The notes under the pieces are model-generated. The model made no database searches and was not told the DNA's origin. It saw only the letters and a program-made list of their open reading frames with translations. The translations under genes and the position numbers were made by a program. A stretch of 13,674 nucleotides of DNA, from the NCBI GenBank assembly GCA_001564035.1, contig LKMX01000015.1, positions 1 through 13,674 on the forward strand, written 5' to 3'. This document shows, in pieces, positions 6,514-13,100 of this stretch. The stretch's first letter is position 1. Every line of letters starts with the position of its first letter. Source of the DNA: Nanohaloarchaea archaeon PL-Br10_U2g27 (GTDB taxonomy: Archaea > Nanohalarchaeota > Nanosalinia > Nanosalinales > Nanosalinaceae).

Positions 6514-7641
6514 TTAGCAGCCTGTGCTTGTCTGCGCTACGTTGTCTTCTCCAAGGTACATTTCGACGAATGATCCTTCGTTAGTTATTTCGTAGCTTAG
6601 TTCGTCGTCCGTGAAGCTTGGCGGAAGATCGTCGTCAGAGATTGTTTCATCACAGTCGTACTCCTGTTCTAAGGCCTCGTTTAGGTCGTCTAAGTTTTCA
6701 TAGGTGGCGTTAGTGTTTTCTTCGGCTTCGTCGTTTATTTCGACTGTTTCGTTTGCGTAAGGCCCTATTGATTCTCCGTCATCGTACGGGGTTGTTTCGA
6801 TAATGTGTTGGAAGAATCCTTGGTTACCTCTGAACATTCCTCCTACATCGCTTGCTTGGTCTCTCACGACCTTCAATTCTTCGAGGTTGCTGACAAGTTG
6901 AGAGTATCCTGCTAGTTCATCAGGGTTCTGGTGTTGGCGGACGTGGTCTCTGTAGTTGGAACCTCTGTTAACAAGCTCGTTGACTTCTCTGTCATTAATT
7001 TCTGTAACGTCTTCGGCCTCTGCGTACGAGTTAGCGAGAGCGTTGAGTTCGGAGAAATCAAGCTCATTATCCGAACTACTGATAGCTAGATAGAAAGGCC
7101 CGTCTCCCTGAATTGTTGTGCTTTCATATCCTTCTTCAGAAAGAAGAGACCAGTTCATATCTTGGCTGGCAAACGTACGAGTAGCCATTGACTCTCCAGC
7201 ATCCATCTCCAACTGCTCCAAGCCTATAAGCAAGTATTTATCATCTACAAAAGTGTCTCCAGTAGCAGGCTGTCTTGGAAGCTCACCAAGCTCTGTGTCC
7301 AAGGCGTCATCTATCTCTTGATTCAGGTCATCCTCCACTTCTGCTAAGACGTTGTCAGCATCTCCATTAAAGTCACTGATCATTTCTGCCGTAATACCTG
7401 ATTCTCCGTCTCTCCATCGATCGTATTCTCTGGAGACTGTTCCAGCGGCAGCTCTGCGGCCTCTACCCTCGTTTAACGCCGCATCACCTAGAAGAGCCAG
7501 GCCTGATCCTGTAGCCAATGCTGTGAGGAAAGGCCTTCTGCCCACGCCTTCTTTGACTTCCTTGCCGGTTTTTTGAGCCTGTTCTTTTGTTCTGTTCGCT
7601 AAATCTCTTCCTTCTTTTTTTAGATCTTCTCTATCCGCCAT
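6514..7641 (-). CDS. Unrecognised acidic protein with twin-arginine (RRPFL) membrane or export segment
   Basis: A 375-residue protein from the ATG at 7641; a GTG at 7650 would add three residues, and neither has a Shine-Dalgarno. Residues 1-33 form a charged helix. RRPFLTAL at 35-42 matches the Tat signal consensus (RRxFL) and starts a hydrophobic Gly/Ala stretch to about 53, so it is either a Tat signal or an anchor with the rest outside. The remaining 320 residues are acidic and mixed, without a recognised domain. Only two Cys are present, one near the C-terminus (YDCDE) and the final residue, which could form a disulfide if exported. It lies 67 bp after the 7709-8635 gene, which has a similar anchor, with its own TATA box between. 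Function unknown; probably envelope-associated. Confidence 0.82.
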   Translation of the reverse strand: MADREDLKKEGRDLANRTKEQAQKTGKEVKEGVGRRPFLTALATGSGLALLGDAALNEGRGRRAAAGTVSREYDRWRDGESGITAEMISDFNGDADNVLAEVEDDLNQEIDDALDTELGELPRQPATGDTFVDDKYLLIGLEQLEMDAGESMATRTFASQDMNWSLLSEEGYESTTIQGDGPFYLAISSSDNELDFSELNALANSYAEAEDVTEINDREVNELVNRGSNYRDHVRQHQNPDELAGYSQLVSNLEELKVVRDQASDVGGMFRGNQGFFQHIIETTPYDDGESIGPYANETVEINDEAEENTNATYENLDDLNEALEQEYDCDETISDDDLPPSFTDDELSYEITNEGSFVEMYLGEDNVAQTSTGC

Positions 7642-7675
7642 TTGAATCACACACTAATTATAACCCTCAATTTCC

Positions 7676-7682
7676 TTTTATA
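7676..7682 (-). promoter_or_regulatory. TATA box for the 6514-7641 gene
   Basis: TATAAAA on the minus strand, within AAGGAGTATAAAAGG, predicts transcription start near 7653, giving a leader of only a few nucleotides before the GTG at 7650 or about 12 before the ATG at 7641. No T-tract separates this gene from the upstream one, so readthrough is also possible. Confidence 0.5.
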
Positions 7683-7708
7683 CTCCTTTATAGTTGATAA
7701 TAGTCATT

Positions 7709-8635
7709 TTAATCTATATTATCATAGATAGTTCTAGCACCTTCGTAGAACCTGTCCTCCATCAACACCGAGATATCTGTTGTGCTATCGAGGTTTGAAT
7801 CGAAATCTATGCGGTTGTTCTGCGGAGAGAAACCCATTTCGGCATCCTCTAGATCGACTTCTGTTTGGACCTCAGCAAATGCTGATTCGTAGGAATCTTC
7901 GCCTTGCATCTCTGAGACGTAATCCTGTATCCTATCCGGTTCTCTATCGATTAGAGAGTACTCTGTTGCCTGTAATCCGTCTTCAGTCCAGACGTCAGGC
8001 CTTCCTTCTAGATATGCTCCTCTTGCCCATAGGCCTGCGATTACTGCGCCTGCACCTCCTAGTAGGGCTCTTTTAGAGATTCCGCTGTCGTCTGTGTCTT
8101 CTACAGCCACATATTTGATTTGGTCAGCGCTGATTTTTTCTGCGTCTTCCCTGATCTGTTCGGGCCGGTACGATACTCCTTCTAGCTCTGAGAACTCGTT
8201 TAGGAATTCATCTAGTTCTCCGTCCAGCCTCTCAATGCCGTACATTGCTTTTTCAGATCCTTCGGGACCCCATTCCACTACTTCCTGTACTACTAGGCCT
8301 TTGTTCCATGTGCTTGTTTCTGGGTCGAAGTACCCCTCACTTTCTTCATCTCTTCCAAATAGGATTCTGTCTCTTTTACCGCTGATAGATTCTACTTTAG
8401 CCTCCAAGTTTTCCGGAAGGCCTTCTACGTTGCTTACTGCTTGTTCTGTTGCTTCCACACCCCTGCTGTATGTGCCTAGCAGGTCGAAGAAGTCTCTTTC
8501 CACCGTTCTGGCGTTTTTAAACCGTTGTTCGATTGTTTCACCCCACTCATCTGCATCACCGAGACTTTGTCTAATGTTTTCTAACTGTTGTGCTCCTACA
8601 ATTGCATTTGATTGATCTATGTCGTCATCATTCAT
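7709..8635 (-). CDS. Unrecognised protein with N-terminal helical domain and internal membrane segment
   Basis: A 308-residue acidic protein. Residues 1-180 are mainly charged helix. Lys-Arg at 188-189 is followed by a Gly/Ala-rich hydrophobic segment (about 190-204) and a further Arg. Residues 210-308 form an acidic domain. By the positive-inside rule the first 187 residues would be cytoplasmic and the last 100 outside. The anchor resembles those of the 6514-7641 and 4383-4826 products, but lies in mid-protein. The ATG at 8635 has GGTGG 6 nt upstream and a TATA box at 8692-8686. It is divergent to the large coiled-coil gene across 146 bp. No family recognised. Confidence 0.82.
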   Translation of the reverse strand: MNDDDIDQSNAIVGAQQLENIRQSLGDADEWGETIEQRFKNARTVERDFFDLLGTYSRGVEATEQAVSNVEGLPENLEAKVESISGKRDRILFGRDEESEGYFDPETSTWNKGLVVQEVVEWGPEGSEKAMYGIERLDGELDEFLNEFSELEGVSYRPEQIREDAEKISADQIKYVAVEDTDDSGISKRALLGGAGAVIAGLWARGAYLEGRPDVWTEDGLQATEYSLIDREPDRIQDYVSEMQGEDSYESAFAEVQTEVDLEDAEMGFSPQNNRIDFDSNLDSTTDISVLMEDRFYEGARTIYDNID

Positions 8636-8692
8636 TTTATACCACCGTCAGGCTGTTCTGAACACAGCAATGGGCGAAAGAAACCTTTATAT
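8636..8692 (-). promoter_or_regulatory. Promoter and Shine-Dalgarno of the 7709-8635 gene
   Basis: On the minus strand ATATAAA (8692-8686) is preceded by a purine-rich GAAAAGAG resembling a BRE. Transcription would start near 8663. GGTGG sits 6 nt before the ATG, good spacing for a ribosome-binding site. Confidence 0.55.
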
Positions 8693-8716
8693 CTCTTTTC
8701 TTATATCATAGAATGC

Positions 8717-8775
8717 TATAAACAAAGTGTAAGTATTCTAAATAGGAGTAAGCGATATTTCTCTTATCAAGGTGA
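8717..8775 (+). promoter_or_regulatory. Promoter and Shine-Dalgarno of the 8782-10401 gene
   Basis: TATAAAC at 8717-8723 predicts a start near 8747, and GGTGA at 8771-8775 lies 6 nt before the ATG at 8782. The box is about 25 bp from the oppositely oriented TATA box at 8686-8692, so the two divergent genes could be controlled together. Confidence 0.5.
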
Positions 8776-8781
8776 ATAAAA

Positions 8782-10401
8782 ATGTCAGATCAGCGCAGCC
8801 CTTCTGGGCCTGGAGCATCAGTAGACACATTGGAAAACTTGAGAAACACAAATGATGAACTCGGAGAACTTCTACAGACAGACGGAGGCAACGACGATAA
8901 CAGCGATGAACTTCCCAAAGACACACCATCAGCGAGCACCGCGAACGATGGCATAGAGGACATATCAGAGCCTTCCGAAATAGAAAGTTCCGAAATAGAA
9001 AGCAGCAACGAAGATCCTGTTAACGATACACATGATGAAGCTGGAGATGCGCCAATTTCTAACGACAATAAAGGAAATAAAGGAAATCTAGATAACGGAA
9101 CAAAAGATCCCGAAAGTGAAAGTAGAGGCCTAAAAGAGAAATTTATTGACGTTTTAGGCGTAGGAGAAGACCATCTCAGGCCTGAAGAACAGGTTAAAGG
9201 AATTACTGACGAAGCTGTTGAAGACTTGACGCCTGAAGACCTGGTTGAAGCGACAGAAAGTTTTAGTTCAGACGTATCGCGTTACGACAGCAAAAGGACC
9301 GAGTTGGAAGCAGATATACAGGCCCAGATACAGGCGAACGAGACAGTAATTGCAGAGGAAGCTGAAAAAGTAGCAGAACACTTGAAAAAAGCCCATGATC
9401 TGGCATCAGAAGATATAGCGCATCCTTACGATTTCAATCCTGAAAGAGGTTCTAAAGCGCTTGGAACAACGCTTGAAAACACTATTAGAGGAGATAAAAT
9501 AGTTATTCCTGAAGACCGGTACGATTTCGATATTTCTGATGAAGGCCTTGCAACCTATCTTGCTAAAGTATCGGAGCAAGGAGACGATGCAATGGAGATG
9601 TTTTCAAAGCTTCAAGAGGACATGGAGTCGCTCCGTGAAGCCAGAGATCAAAAGAAAAAGGAGTTAGAGGATCTTAGGTCTAGGAACGAAGATCAACTAG
9701 ACTCTAGCAGGAGCAGGTTCACAACCGAAGACGAAGAGGAACGTGCAGAAGCAATTAAGGATGTAGAGGATACTGCAGATTATGCAGAGTTTGAAAGAGA
9801 GGTATCTGAGATAGACCGAGAGCTATCAGGGAAGAGGCCTAGAAAGGAGCAGCATCTGGCAGTAGGTAATACGTTGCTTGAGGAAGCTAGGACAGCTTAC
9901 AGCTCTCAGGCCTCCGAAACTGAAGAATACGCAAACACGGTTTCAGAGGAGCTCGGTCATTTGACTAACGCTCTTGAAAACCTTACAAGCGCCGAGATCG
10001 GAGAGATGGATGAGATGCTCTCAGAGTATTTGGAAGATCACGGCGATCTTTTCGAGGGATCTGGTAAGCACCATAGCGATGCAGAAGGAATGCTCCGCGA
10101 AGGCCATCAAAAGGTAGTTTCTGCTTTAGGTGTAAAAGCAGCCCAGCAGTACGCACAGGGACAGAAGGCAGTAGATGAATTAGAGTATTTGGAAAACGTT
10201 TTGGAGGAGAGAACGGACAGGATCAGTGCTGAAAGATCCATGACAGTGCAGGACATAATTGACGAAAGCTATGACGGAGAAGACTTCGAAAGCTATCTAG
10301 ACGAACAGATGAGCCAGGTCCTAGATGATGACTACTCAGCAAGAGATGATATTAGAAACATTTTCAAGGGCCTAGAAGCAATGAGGGACGAAGCCAACTA
10401 A
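8782..10401 (+). CDS. Large acidic coiled-coil protein with disordered N-terminus
   Basis: A 539-residue protein with no signal peptide, membrane segment or cysteine visible. Residues 1-113 are Asp/Glu/Ser/Asn-rich and probably disordered, including a duplicated SEIES. Residue 114 onward (RGLKEKFIDVLGVGEDH) begins a structured region with a short amphipathic segment. About 165-210 and 270-345 are heptad-like coiled coils (for example SLREARDQKKKELEDL), and 355-535 is further charged helix. The layout of flexible linker, GL-containing amphipathic segment and long helix is shared loosely with the 5298-6245 and 13101-13674 proteins. It is divergent to the 7709-8635 gene and convergent with trm5. 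A scaffold or filament role is conceivable but unproven. Confidence 0.85.
   Translation: MSDQRSPSGPGASVDTLENLRNTNDELGELLQTDGGNDDNSDELPKDTPSASTANDGIEDISEPSEIESSEIESSNEDPVNDTHDEAGDAPISNDNKGNKGNLDNGTKDPESESRGLKEKFIDVLGVGEDHLRPEEQVKGITDEAVEDLTPEDLVEATESFSSDVSRYDSKRTELEADIQAQIQANETVIAEEAEKVAEHLKKAHDLASEDIAHPYDFNPERGSKALGTTLENTIRGDKIVIPEDRYDFDISDEGLATYLAKVSEQGDDAMEMFSKLQEDMESLREARDQKKKELEDLRSRNEDQLDSSRSRFTTEDEEERAEAIKDVEDTADYAEFEREVSEIDRELSGKRPRKEQHLAVGNTLLEEARTAYSSQASETEEYANTVSEELGHLTNALENLTSAEIGEMDEMLSEYLEDHGDLFEGSGKHHSDAEGMLREGHQKVVSALGVKAAQQYAQGQKAVDELEYLENVLEERTDRISAERSMTVQDIIDESYDGEDFESYLDEQMSQVLDDDYSARDDIRNIFKGLEAMRDEAN
8973..9002 (+). repeat. 15-bp in-frame tandem duplication, unit TTCCGAAATAGAAAG
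   Basis: Two perfect adjacent copies in the disordered N-terminal coding region, each encoding SEIES-like residues. It is a small coding microsatellite likely to tolerate length change because it lies in a flexible tail. Confidence 0.9.
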
Positions 10402-10420
10402 TTTCTCCAGTCCAACAACA

Positions 10421-10450
10421 CTTATTTTCATTACTCTTCTTTATTTTTCT
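10421..10450 (+). terminator. T-rich terminator of the 8782-10401 gene
   Basis: About 20 nt after the stop codon the plus strand becomes T-rich (CTTATTTTCA, then CTTTATTTTTC). The tract overlaps the last codons of the convergent trm5 gene. No matching T-tract for trm5 is seen on the minus strand. Confidence 0.45.
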
Positions 10451-11418
10451 ATTCGAACGTCAAGACACATCCTGCTTTCAGAAGGGCTTTTATCCCCGCA
10501 GACAGCTTTATCTACAATCTCATAACCGGTACTGATTTCTTTCATTTCAGAATCCAAAATCTCTTCAAAGTCATCAAAAGACTCTGCAAAACCATACAAG
10601 TGAATGATTCCTCCCGGTTTACAGCTTTCAACAGCTAGATCCAGGAAATCGACCGCTTTCTCCGGTAGCGGCATTATCACTCTGTCAAAACTCTCTAGAT
10701 CCGGGACCACGTCTCTTACATCTCCGCAAAAGGCCTCAACAATTTCCTGCATCTTATTCAACTTAATGTTCTCTTTCAAGTATTTGCAGGCCTCCGGATT
10801 CTTCTCTACAGCAACTACTTTCCCAGCTTTTTCTGCACAGAGAAATGCGAAAGGCCCTACTCCTGCAAACATGACTAAAACGTTTTCGCCTTGTTCTACG
10901 TTATCCGCCACTCTCTTCCTCTCCGTTGAAAACCGCTCGCTGTAATAGGCCTTGGTTGGATCGACTTTTATCCTGTTACCATGCTCTTTGTGGATAGTCT
11001 CCGTATTTTCTCCATGAAGCAGTTTGTAGCTACCGACTCTGTACTCTCCAGAAAGCCTGCCTGTCTTTAACAAAACTGTTTCTGCATTAGAATTGGCTAG
11101 TATTCCTTCAACAGCTTCGGCTTCGTCCCTGCCTGCTAAATCATTTATTACCGCCACAGCGCCAATCATTTCGAAAGAAGGTAAATCAAAATTTTTCTCC
11201 TCTTCAAAAACATATACATCATCTCTCTTTAGGTCGAGGCCTTCGTCAACGAAAATCCTGTCTTTGGAGAAGTCAATATCTTTTCTATCAAATTCTTCGG
11301 ATGAGTAAATACCTAGCTCCAGTTCTACCCCTGGTTTTACGGCTTTTCCGTCTTTTATTCTGAATCCTTCTCTCTCGAATACTTCCCTCACTTTTTCTTC
11401 AAGTTTTTCCTGATCCAT
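10441..11418 (-). CDS. trm5: tRNA (guanine37-N1)-methyltransferase Trm5 (Met-10 family)
   Basis: A 325-residue enzyme predicted to methylate G37 of tRNA with S-adenosylmethionine, which protects the reading frame. An N-terminal domain (about 75-130) precedes the conserved lead-in KVDPTKAYYSERFSTERKRV at 151-170, where family members carry catalytic and tRNA-contacting residues. The Rossmann methyltransferase motifs are FAGVGPF (184-190), VEKNPEAC (204-211) and CGDVRDV (231-237). The post-IV loop is MPLPEKA (249-255), where many family members have N-L-P; the first position here is Pro. The C-terminus (SPSESRMCLDVRI) is typical. The N-terminal part and MPLP argue against the related wyosine enzyme Taw2, whose loop differs. 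Trm5a versus Trm5b is not settled. It is divergent to dph5 across 39 bp, and GATTAAAG 25 nt upstream suggests a leaderless mRNA. Confidence 0.92.
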   Translation of the reverse strand: MDQEKLEEKVREVFEREGFRIKDGKAVKPGVELELGIYSSEEFDRKDIDFSKDRIFVDEGLDLKRDDVYVFEEEKNFDLPSFEMIGAVAVINDLAGRDEAEAVEGILANSNAETVLLKTGRLSGEYRVGSYKLLHGENTETIHKEHGNRIKVDPTKAYYSERFSTERKRVADNVEQGENVLVMFAGVGPFAFLCAEKAGKVVAVEKNPEACKYLKENIKLNKMQEIVEAFCGDVRDVVPDLESFDRVIMPLPEKAVDFLDLAVESCKPGGIIHLYGFAESFDDFEEILDSEMKEISTGYEIVDKAVCGDKSPSESRMCLDVRIEK

Positions 11419-11457
11419 ACCTACAGGTTAAAAACAATTCTTTAATCAACACTCGGT
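11419..11457. promoter_or_regulatory. Compact divergent promoter region of trm5 and dph5
   Basis: Only 39 bp separate the two start codons. On the plus strand TTAAAAA (11428-11434) is centred 27 nt before the dph5 ATG; on the minus strand GATTAAAG (11447-11440) is centred about 25 nt before the trm5 ATG. Both fit leaderless transcripts, and the two promoters would overlap physically. No Shine-Dalgarno with usable spacing is present. Confidence 0.55.
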
Positions 11458-12156
11458 ATGCTCTACATAATAGGCCTAGGCCTAGACAACAAGGAAATAA
11501 CTTTGAAAGGTCTTGAAGCCTTAGAAAACGCCGACAAAGCATACGCAGAATTTTACACAAACACAGAAAACATAGATCTCAACTCGCTGGAAGAAAAAAC
11601 AGTTACAGAAATCCAGAAACTGGATCGGAAAGGGGTCGAACAAGAAGACACCATCATAAAAGAAGCAGCAGAAAAAGACATTGCCTTCCTTGTGTCAGGC
11701 GACCCTTTAACCGCCACCACACACTACGACATCAAACATCGAGCAGAGAAAAAAGGATTAAAAGTCCAAGTAATGCATGCCCCATCAATATTCCTTTCCA
11801 TCGCAGAAACAGGCCTAAGCGTCTACAAATTCGGCAGAACAGTCACACTCCCAAAAGAGGGAAAACCCCTGTCAATCACTGACTACATCGAGAAAAACGA
11901 CTCCATAGGCCTACACACCTTGGTATTACTTGACATCGACTACGATGCGTCAAAGGCCTCGAAAAAACTATTGGAAATGGGTGTCGAAAACCGAGAGACC
12001 GTAGTGATTCAAAGAGCCAACCACGAAGACATGGAAATCACACACTCAACCTTAGAACAGGCCTCCAAAAAAGAATTTGGAAAGACCCCTCACTGCATCA
12101 TTTTACCCGGAGAAAAATCGTTTAAGGAAGAAGAGTTCATCGAGACATATCATTAA
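11458..12156 (+). CDS. dph5: Diphthine synthase (diphthamide biosynthesis methyltransferase)
   Basis: A 232-residue tetrapyrrole-methylase-fold enzyme that methylates the modified histidine of elongation factor 2 with S-adenosylmethionine, the second step of diphthamide synthesis. Conserved motifs run in order: MLYIIGLGLDNKEITLKGLE (1-20), AYAEFYT (28-34), SGDPLTATTH (80-89), HAPSI (107-111), TGLSVYKFG (118-126), LHTLVLLDID and the C-terminal PHCIILPGE. All match archaeal Dph5. At 232 residues it is shorter than the roughly 260 usual, through shorter loops rather than loss of a motif. The GLGL codons are written GGCCTAGGCCTA, giving two adjacent AGGCCT sites. The gene is the first of a plus-strand run, with its own probable leaderless promoter. 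Confidence 0.95.
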   Translation: MLYIIGLGLDNKEITLKGLEALENADKAYAEFYTNTENIDLNSLEEKTVTEIQKLDRKGVEQEDTIIKEAAEKDIAFLVSGDPLTATTHYDIKHRAEKKGLKVQVMHAPSIFLSIAETGLSVYKFGRTVTLPKEGKPLSITDYIEKNDSIGLHTLVLLDIDYDASKASKKLLEMGVENRETVVIQRANHEDMEITHSTLEQASKKEFGKTPHCIILPGEKSFKEEEFIETYH

Positions 12157-12157
12157 G

Positions 12158-12163
12158 TATAAA
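12158..12163 (+). promoter_or_regulatory. TATA box before the MNT nucleotidyltransferase gene
   Basis: TATAAA directly follows the dph5 stop codon and is centred about 27 nt before the ATG at 12188, so RNA would begin at the start codon. The box supports 12188 as the true start rather than the in-frame ATG at 12077 inside dph5. Confidence 0.55.
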
Positions 12164-12187
12164 CCTTTGAACAACCAAACTCTCCCC

Positions 12188-12484
12188 ATGGACTCTCACC
12201 GAAAAGCCTTCGAAAGATACGCAGAAGAAGTATCAGACCTAGAAACAGTAGATCGGGTTATACTGTTCGGCTCAGTCGCTAGAAACGAGCACGGAGTCAA
12301 CTCGGATGTGGACGTAATAATAGAGGTCAAAAATTTAAGCCATAGAAAAGAAATAGAAGACAAAGCCTTCGAACTGACCGCCGAAACCGGAGTATCTATT
12401 TCCCCTTTAATTGTTGAAAGCCACAAACCCTACAGCCTAAAGGAAACAGTGGAAAAAGAAGGAGTAGAGTATGTCAGAAGTTGA
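12188..12484 (+). CDS. MNT-type minimal nucleotidyltransferase (possible antitoxin)
   Basis: A 98-residue protein of the polymerase-beta-like nucleotidyltransferase fold. The hallmark is FGSVAR at 27-32 followed by SDVDVIIEV (39-47), the GSx10DxD motif that binds nucleotide and metal. The third acidic residue seen in some relatives is not obvious (SISPLIVES instead). In MntA-HepT systems such proteins attach AMP to a HEPN toxin and silence it. The next gene is HEPN-like and its ATG lies 14 nt inside this gene, preceded by GGAG, so the two are probably co-translated. A longer frame from 12077 exists but lies inside dph5 and encodes no conserved residues. Confidence 0.85.
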   Translation: MDSHRKAFERYAEEVSDLETVDRVILFGSVARNEHGVNSDVDVIIEVKNLSHRKEIEDKAFELTAETGVSISPLIVESHKPYSLKETVEKEGVEYVRS

Positions 12485-12842
12485 AAAAGAACTGGAACTA
12501 GCAGAAGAAGCACTAAACGACCTCCAACACATGAAACAGACCTCTATCCGGAGAAAATACAATACACTGTATTTTGCAGCCTACCACGCCACCCGCGCCA
12601 TACTCTTATCCTTTGAATACGCTCCCAAAACCCATTCAGGCCTAGACAGCCTACTCCACAACATCTTGGTTAAAGACAAAGAAATACTAAGCGAAGAAGA
12701 GGCCTCAACGTTCTCGAAACTGAAAACACGCAGAGAACAGGCAGATTACGAAACCGGTTTCTATGGCTCAGAAGAAGAACTTGAAGAGCTGAAACCGGAA
12801 ACAGAACAGTTAATTCAAAAACTGAAGCAGGCCAAAAAATGA
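12471..12842 (+). CDS. HEPN domain protein paired with the nucleotidyltransferase
   Basis: A 123-residue all-helical protein. YFAAYHATRAILLSFEYAPK at 34-53, then THSG (54-57) and RREQADYETG (87-96), follow the pattern of HEPN domain proteins of the PF05168 type. HEPN toxins cut RNA with an R-x4-6-H motif; I do not see a clear copy here, so it may be a non-catalytic or binding member. It overlaps the nucleotidyltransferase gene by 14 nt and the following DUF357 gene by 4 nt (ATGA), so all three are likely translated from one message. It could be a toxin or a substrate-binding subunit of a two-part nucleotidyltransferase. Confidence 0.82.
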   Translation: MSEVEKELELAEEALNDLQHMKQTSIRRKYNTLYFAAYHATRAILLSFEYAPKTHSGLDSLLHNILVKDKEILSEEEASTFSKLKTRREQADYETGFYGSEEELEELKPETEQLIQKLKQAKK

Positions 12843-13075
12843 ATGAAACACAGAGAAAGCTGAAAACTGAAACCGAAAAATGGCTGGAAAAACTGGAGAA
12901 TCGAATACAGAAACGAGATTCTTCAGTAGAACAGATGGAAAACGTTGAGGCCTACCGCAGCGACACATACCACTTCCTAGAAGAAGAGGACTTCATCAGA
13001 GCATGGGAAGCCGTAATATACGCATGGGGAATACTCGAAACACTGGAAAGACTCGGAAAGTTCGAAAAGGATTAA
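12839..13075 (+). CDS. DUF357 family small helical protein
   Basis: A 78-residue archaeal protein. The pattern NVEAY(R)SDTYHFLEEEDF(I)RAWEAVIYAWGILETL (residues about 36-69) matches the DUF357 family, a small helical bundle of unknown function found almost only in archaea. Residues 1-30 form a charged helix. Its ATG overlaps the HEPN stop as ATGA. The second half looks superficially like a HEPN helix pair, which together with the operon suggests a physical or functional partner of the nucleotidyltransferase and HEPN proteins; this is inference. Confidence 0.85.
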   Translation: MNETQRKLKTETEKWLEKLENRIQKRDSSVEQMENVEAYRSDTYHFLEEEDFIRAWEAVIYAWGILETLERLGKFEKD

Positions 13076-13081
13076 TTAATA
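13072..13081 (+). promoter_or_regulatory. Weak TATA-like box before the 13101 gene
   Basis: TTAATTAATA overlaps the DUF357 stop codon and is centred about 25 nt before the ATG at 13101. The spacing fits a leaderless promoter, but the sequence is poor and readthrough from the upstream operon is equally plausible. Confidence 0.3.
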
Positions 13082-13100
13082 CTGAAAAGTAACTAAATTC

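Noticed and set aside
8094..8615. 173-codon plus-strand open frame opposite the 7709-8635 gene
   Set aside because: Ser-rich antisense shadow without a ribosome site or recognisable domain; the minus-strand gene has TATA, Shine-Dalgarno and helical protein pattern.
12077..12187. In-frame upstream extension of the nucleotidyltransferase gene from an ATG at 12077
   Set aside because: It lies inside dph5 in another frame and has no family residues; a TATA box at 12158 and the conserved protein length support the start at 12188.
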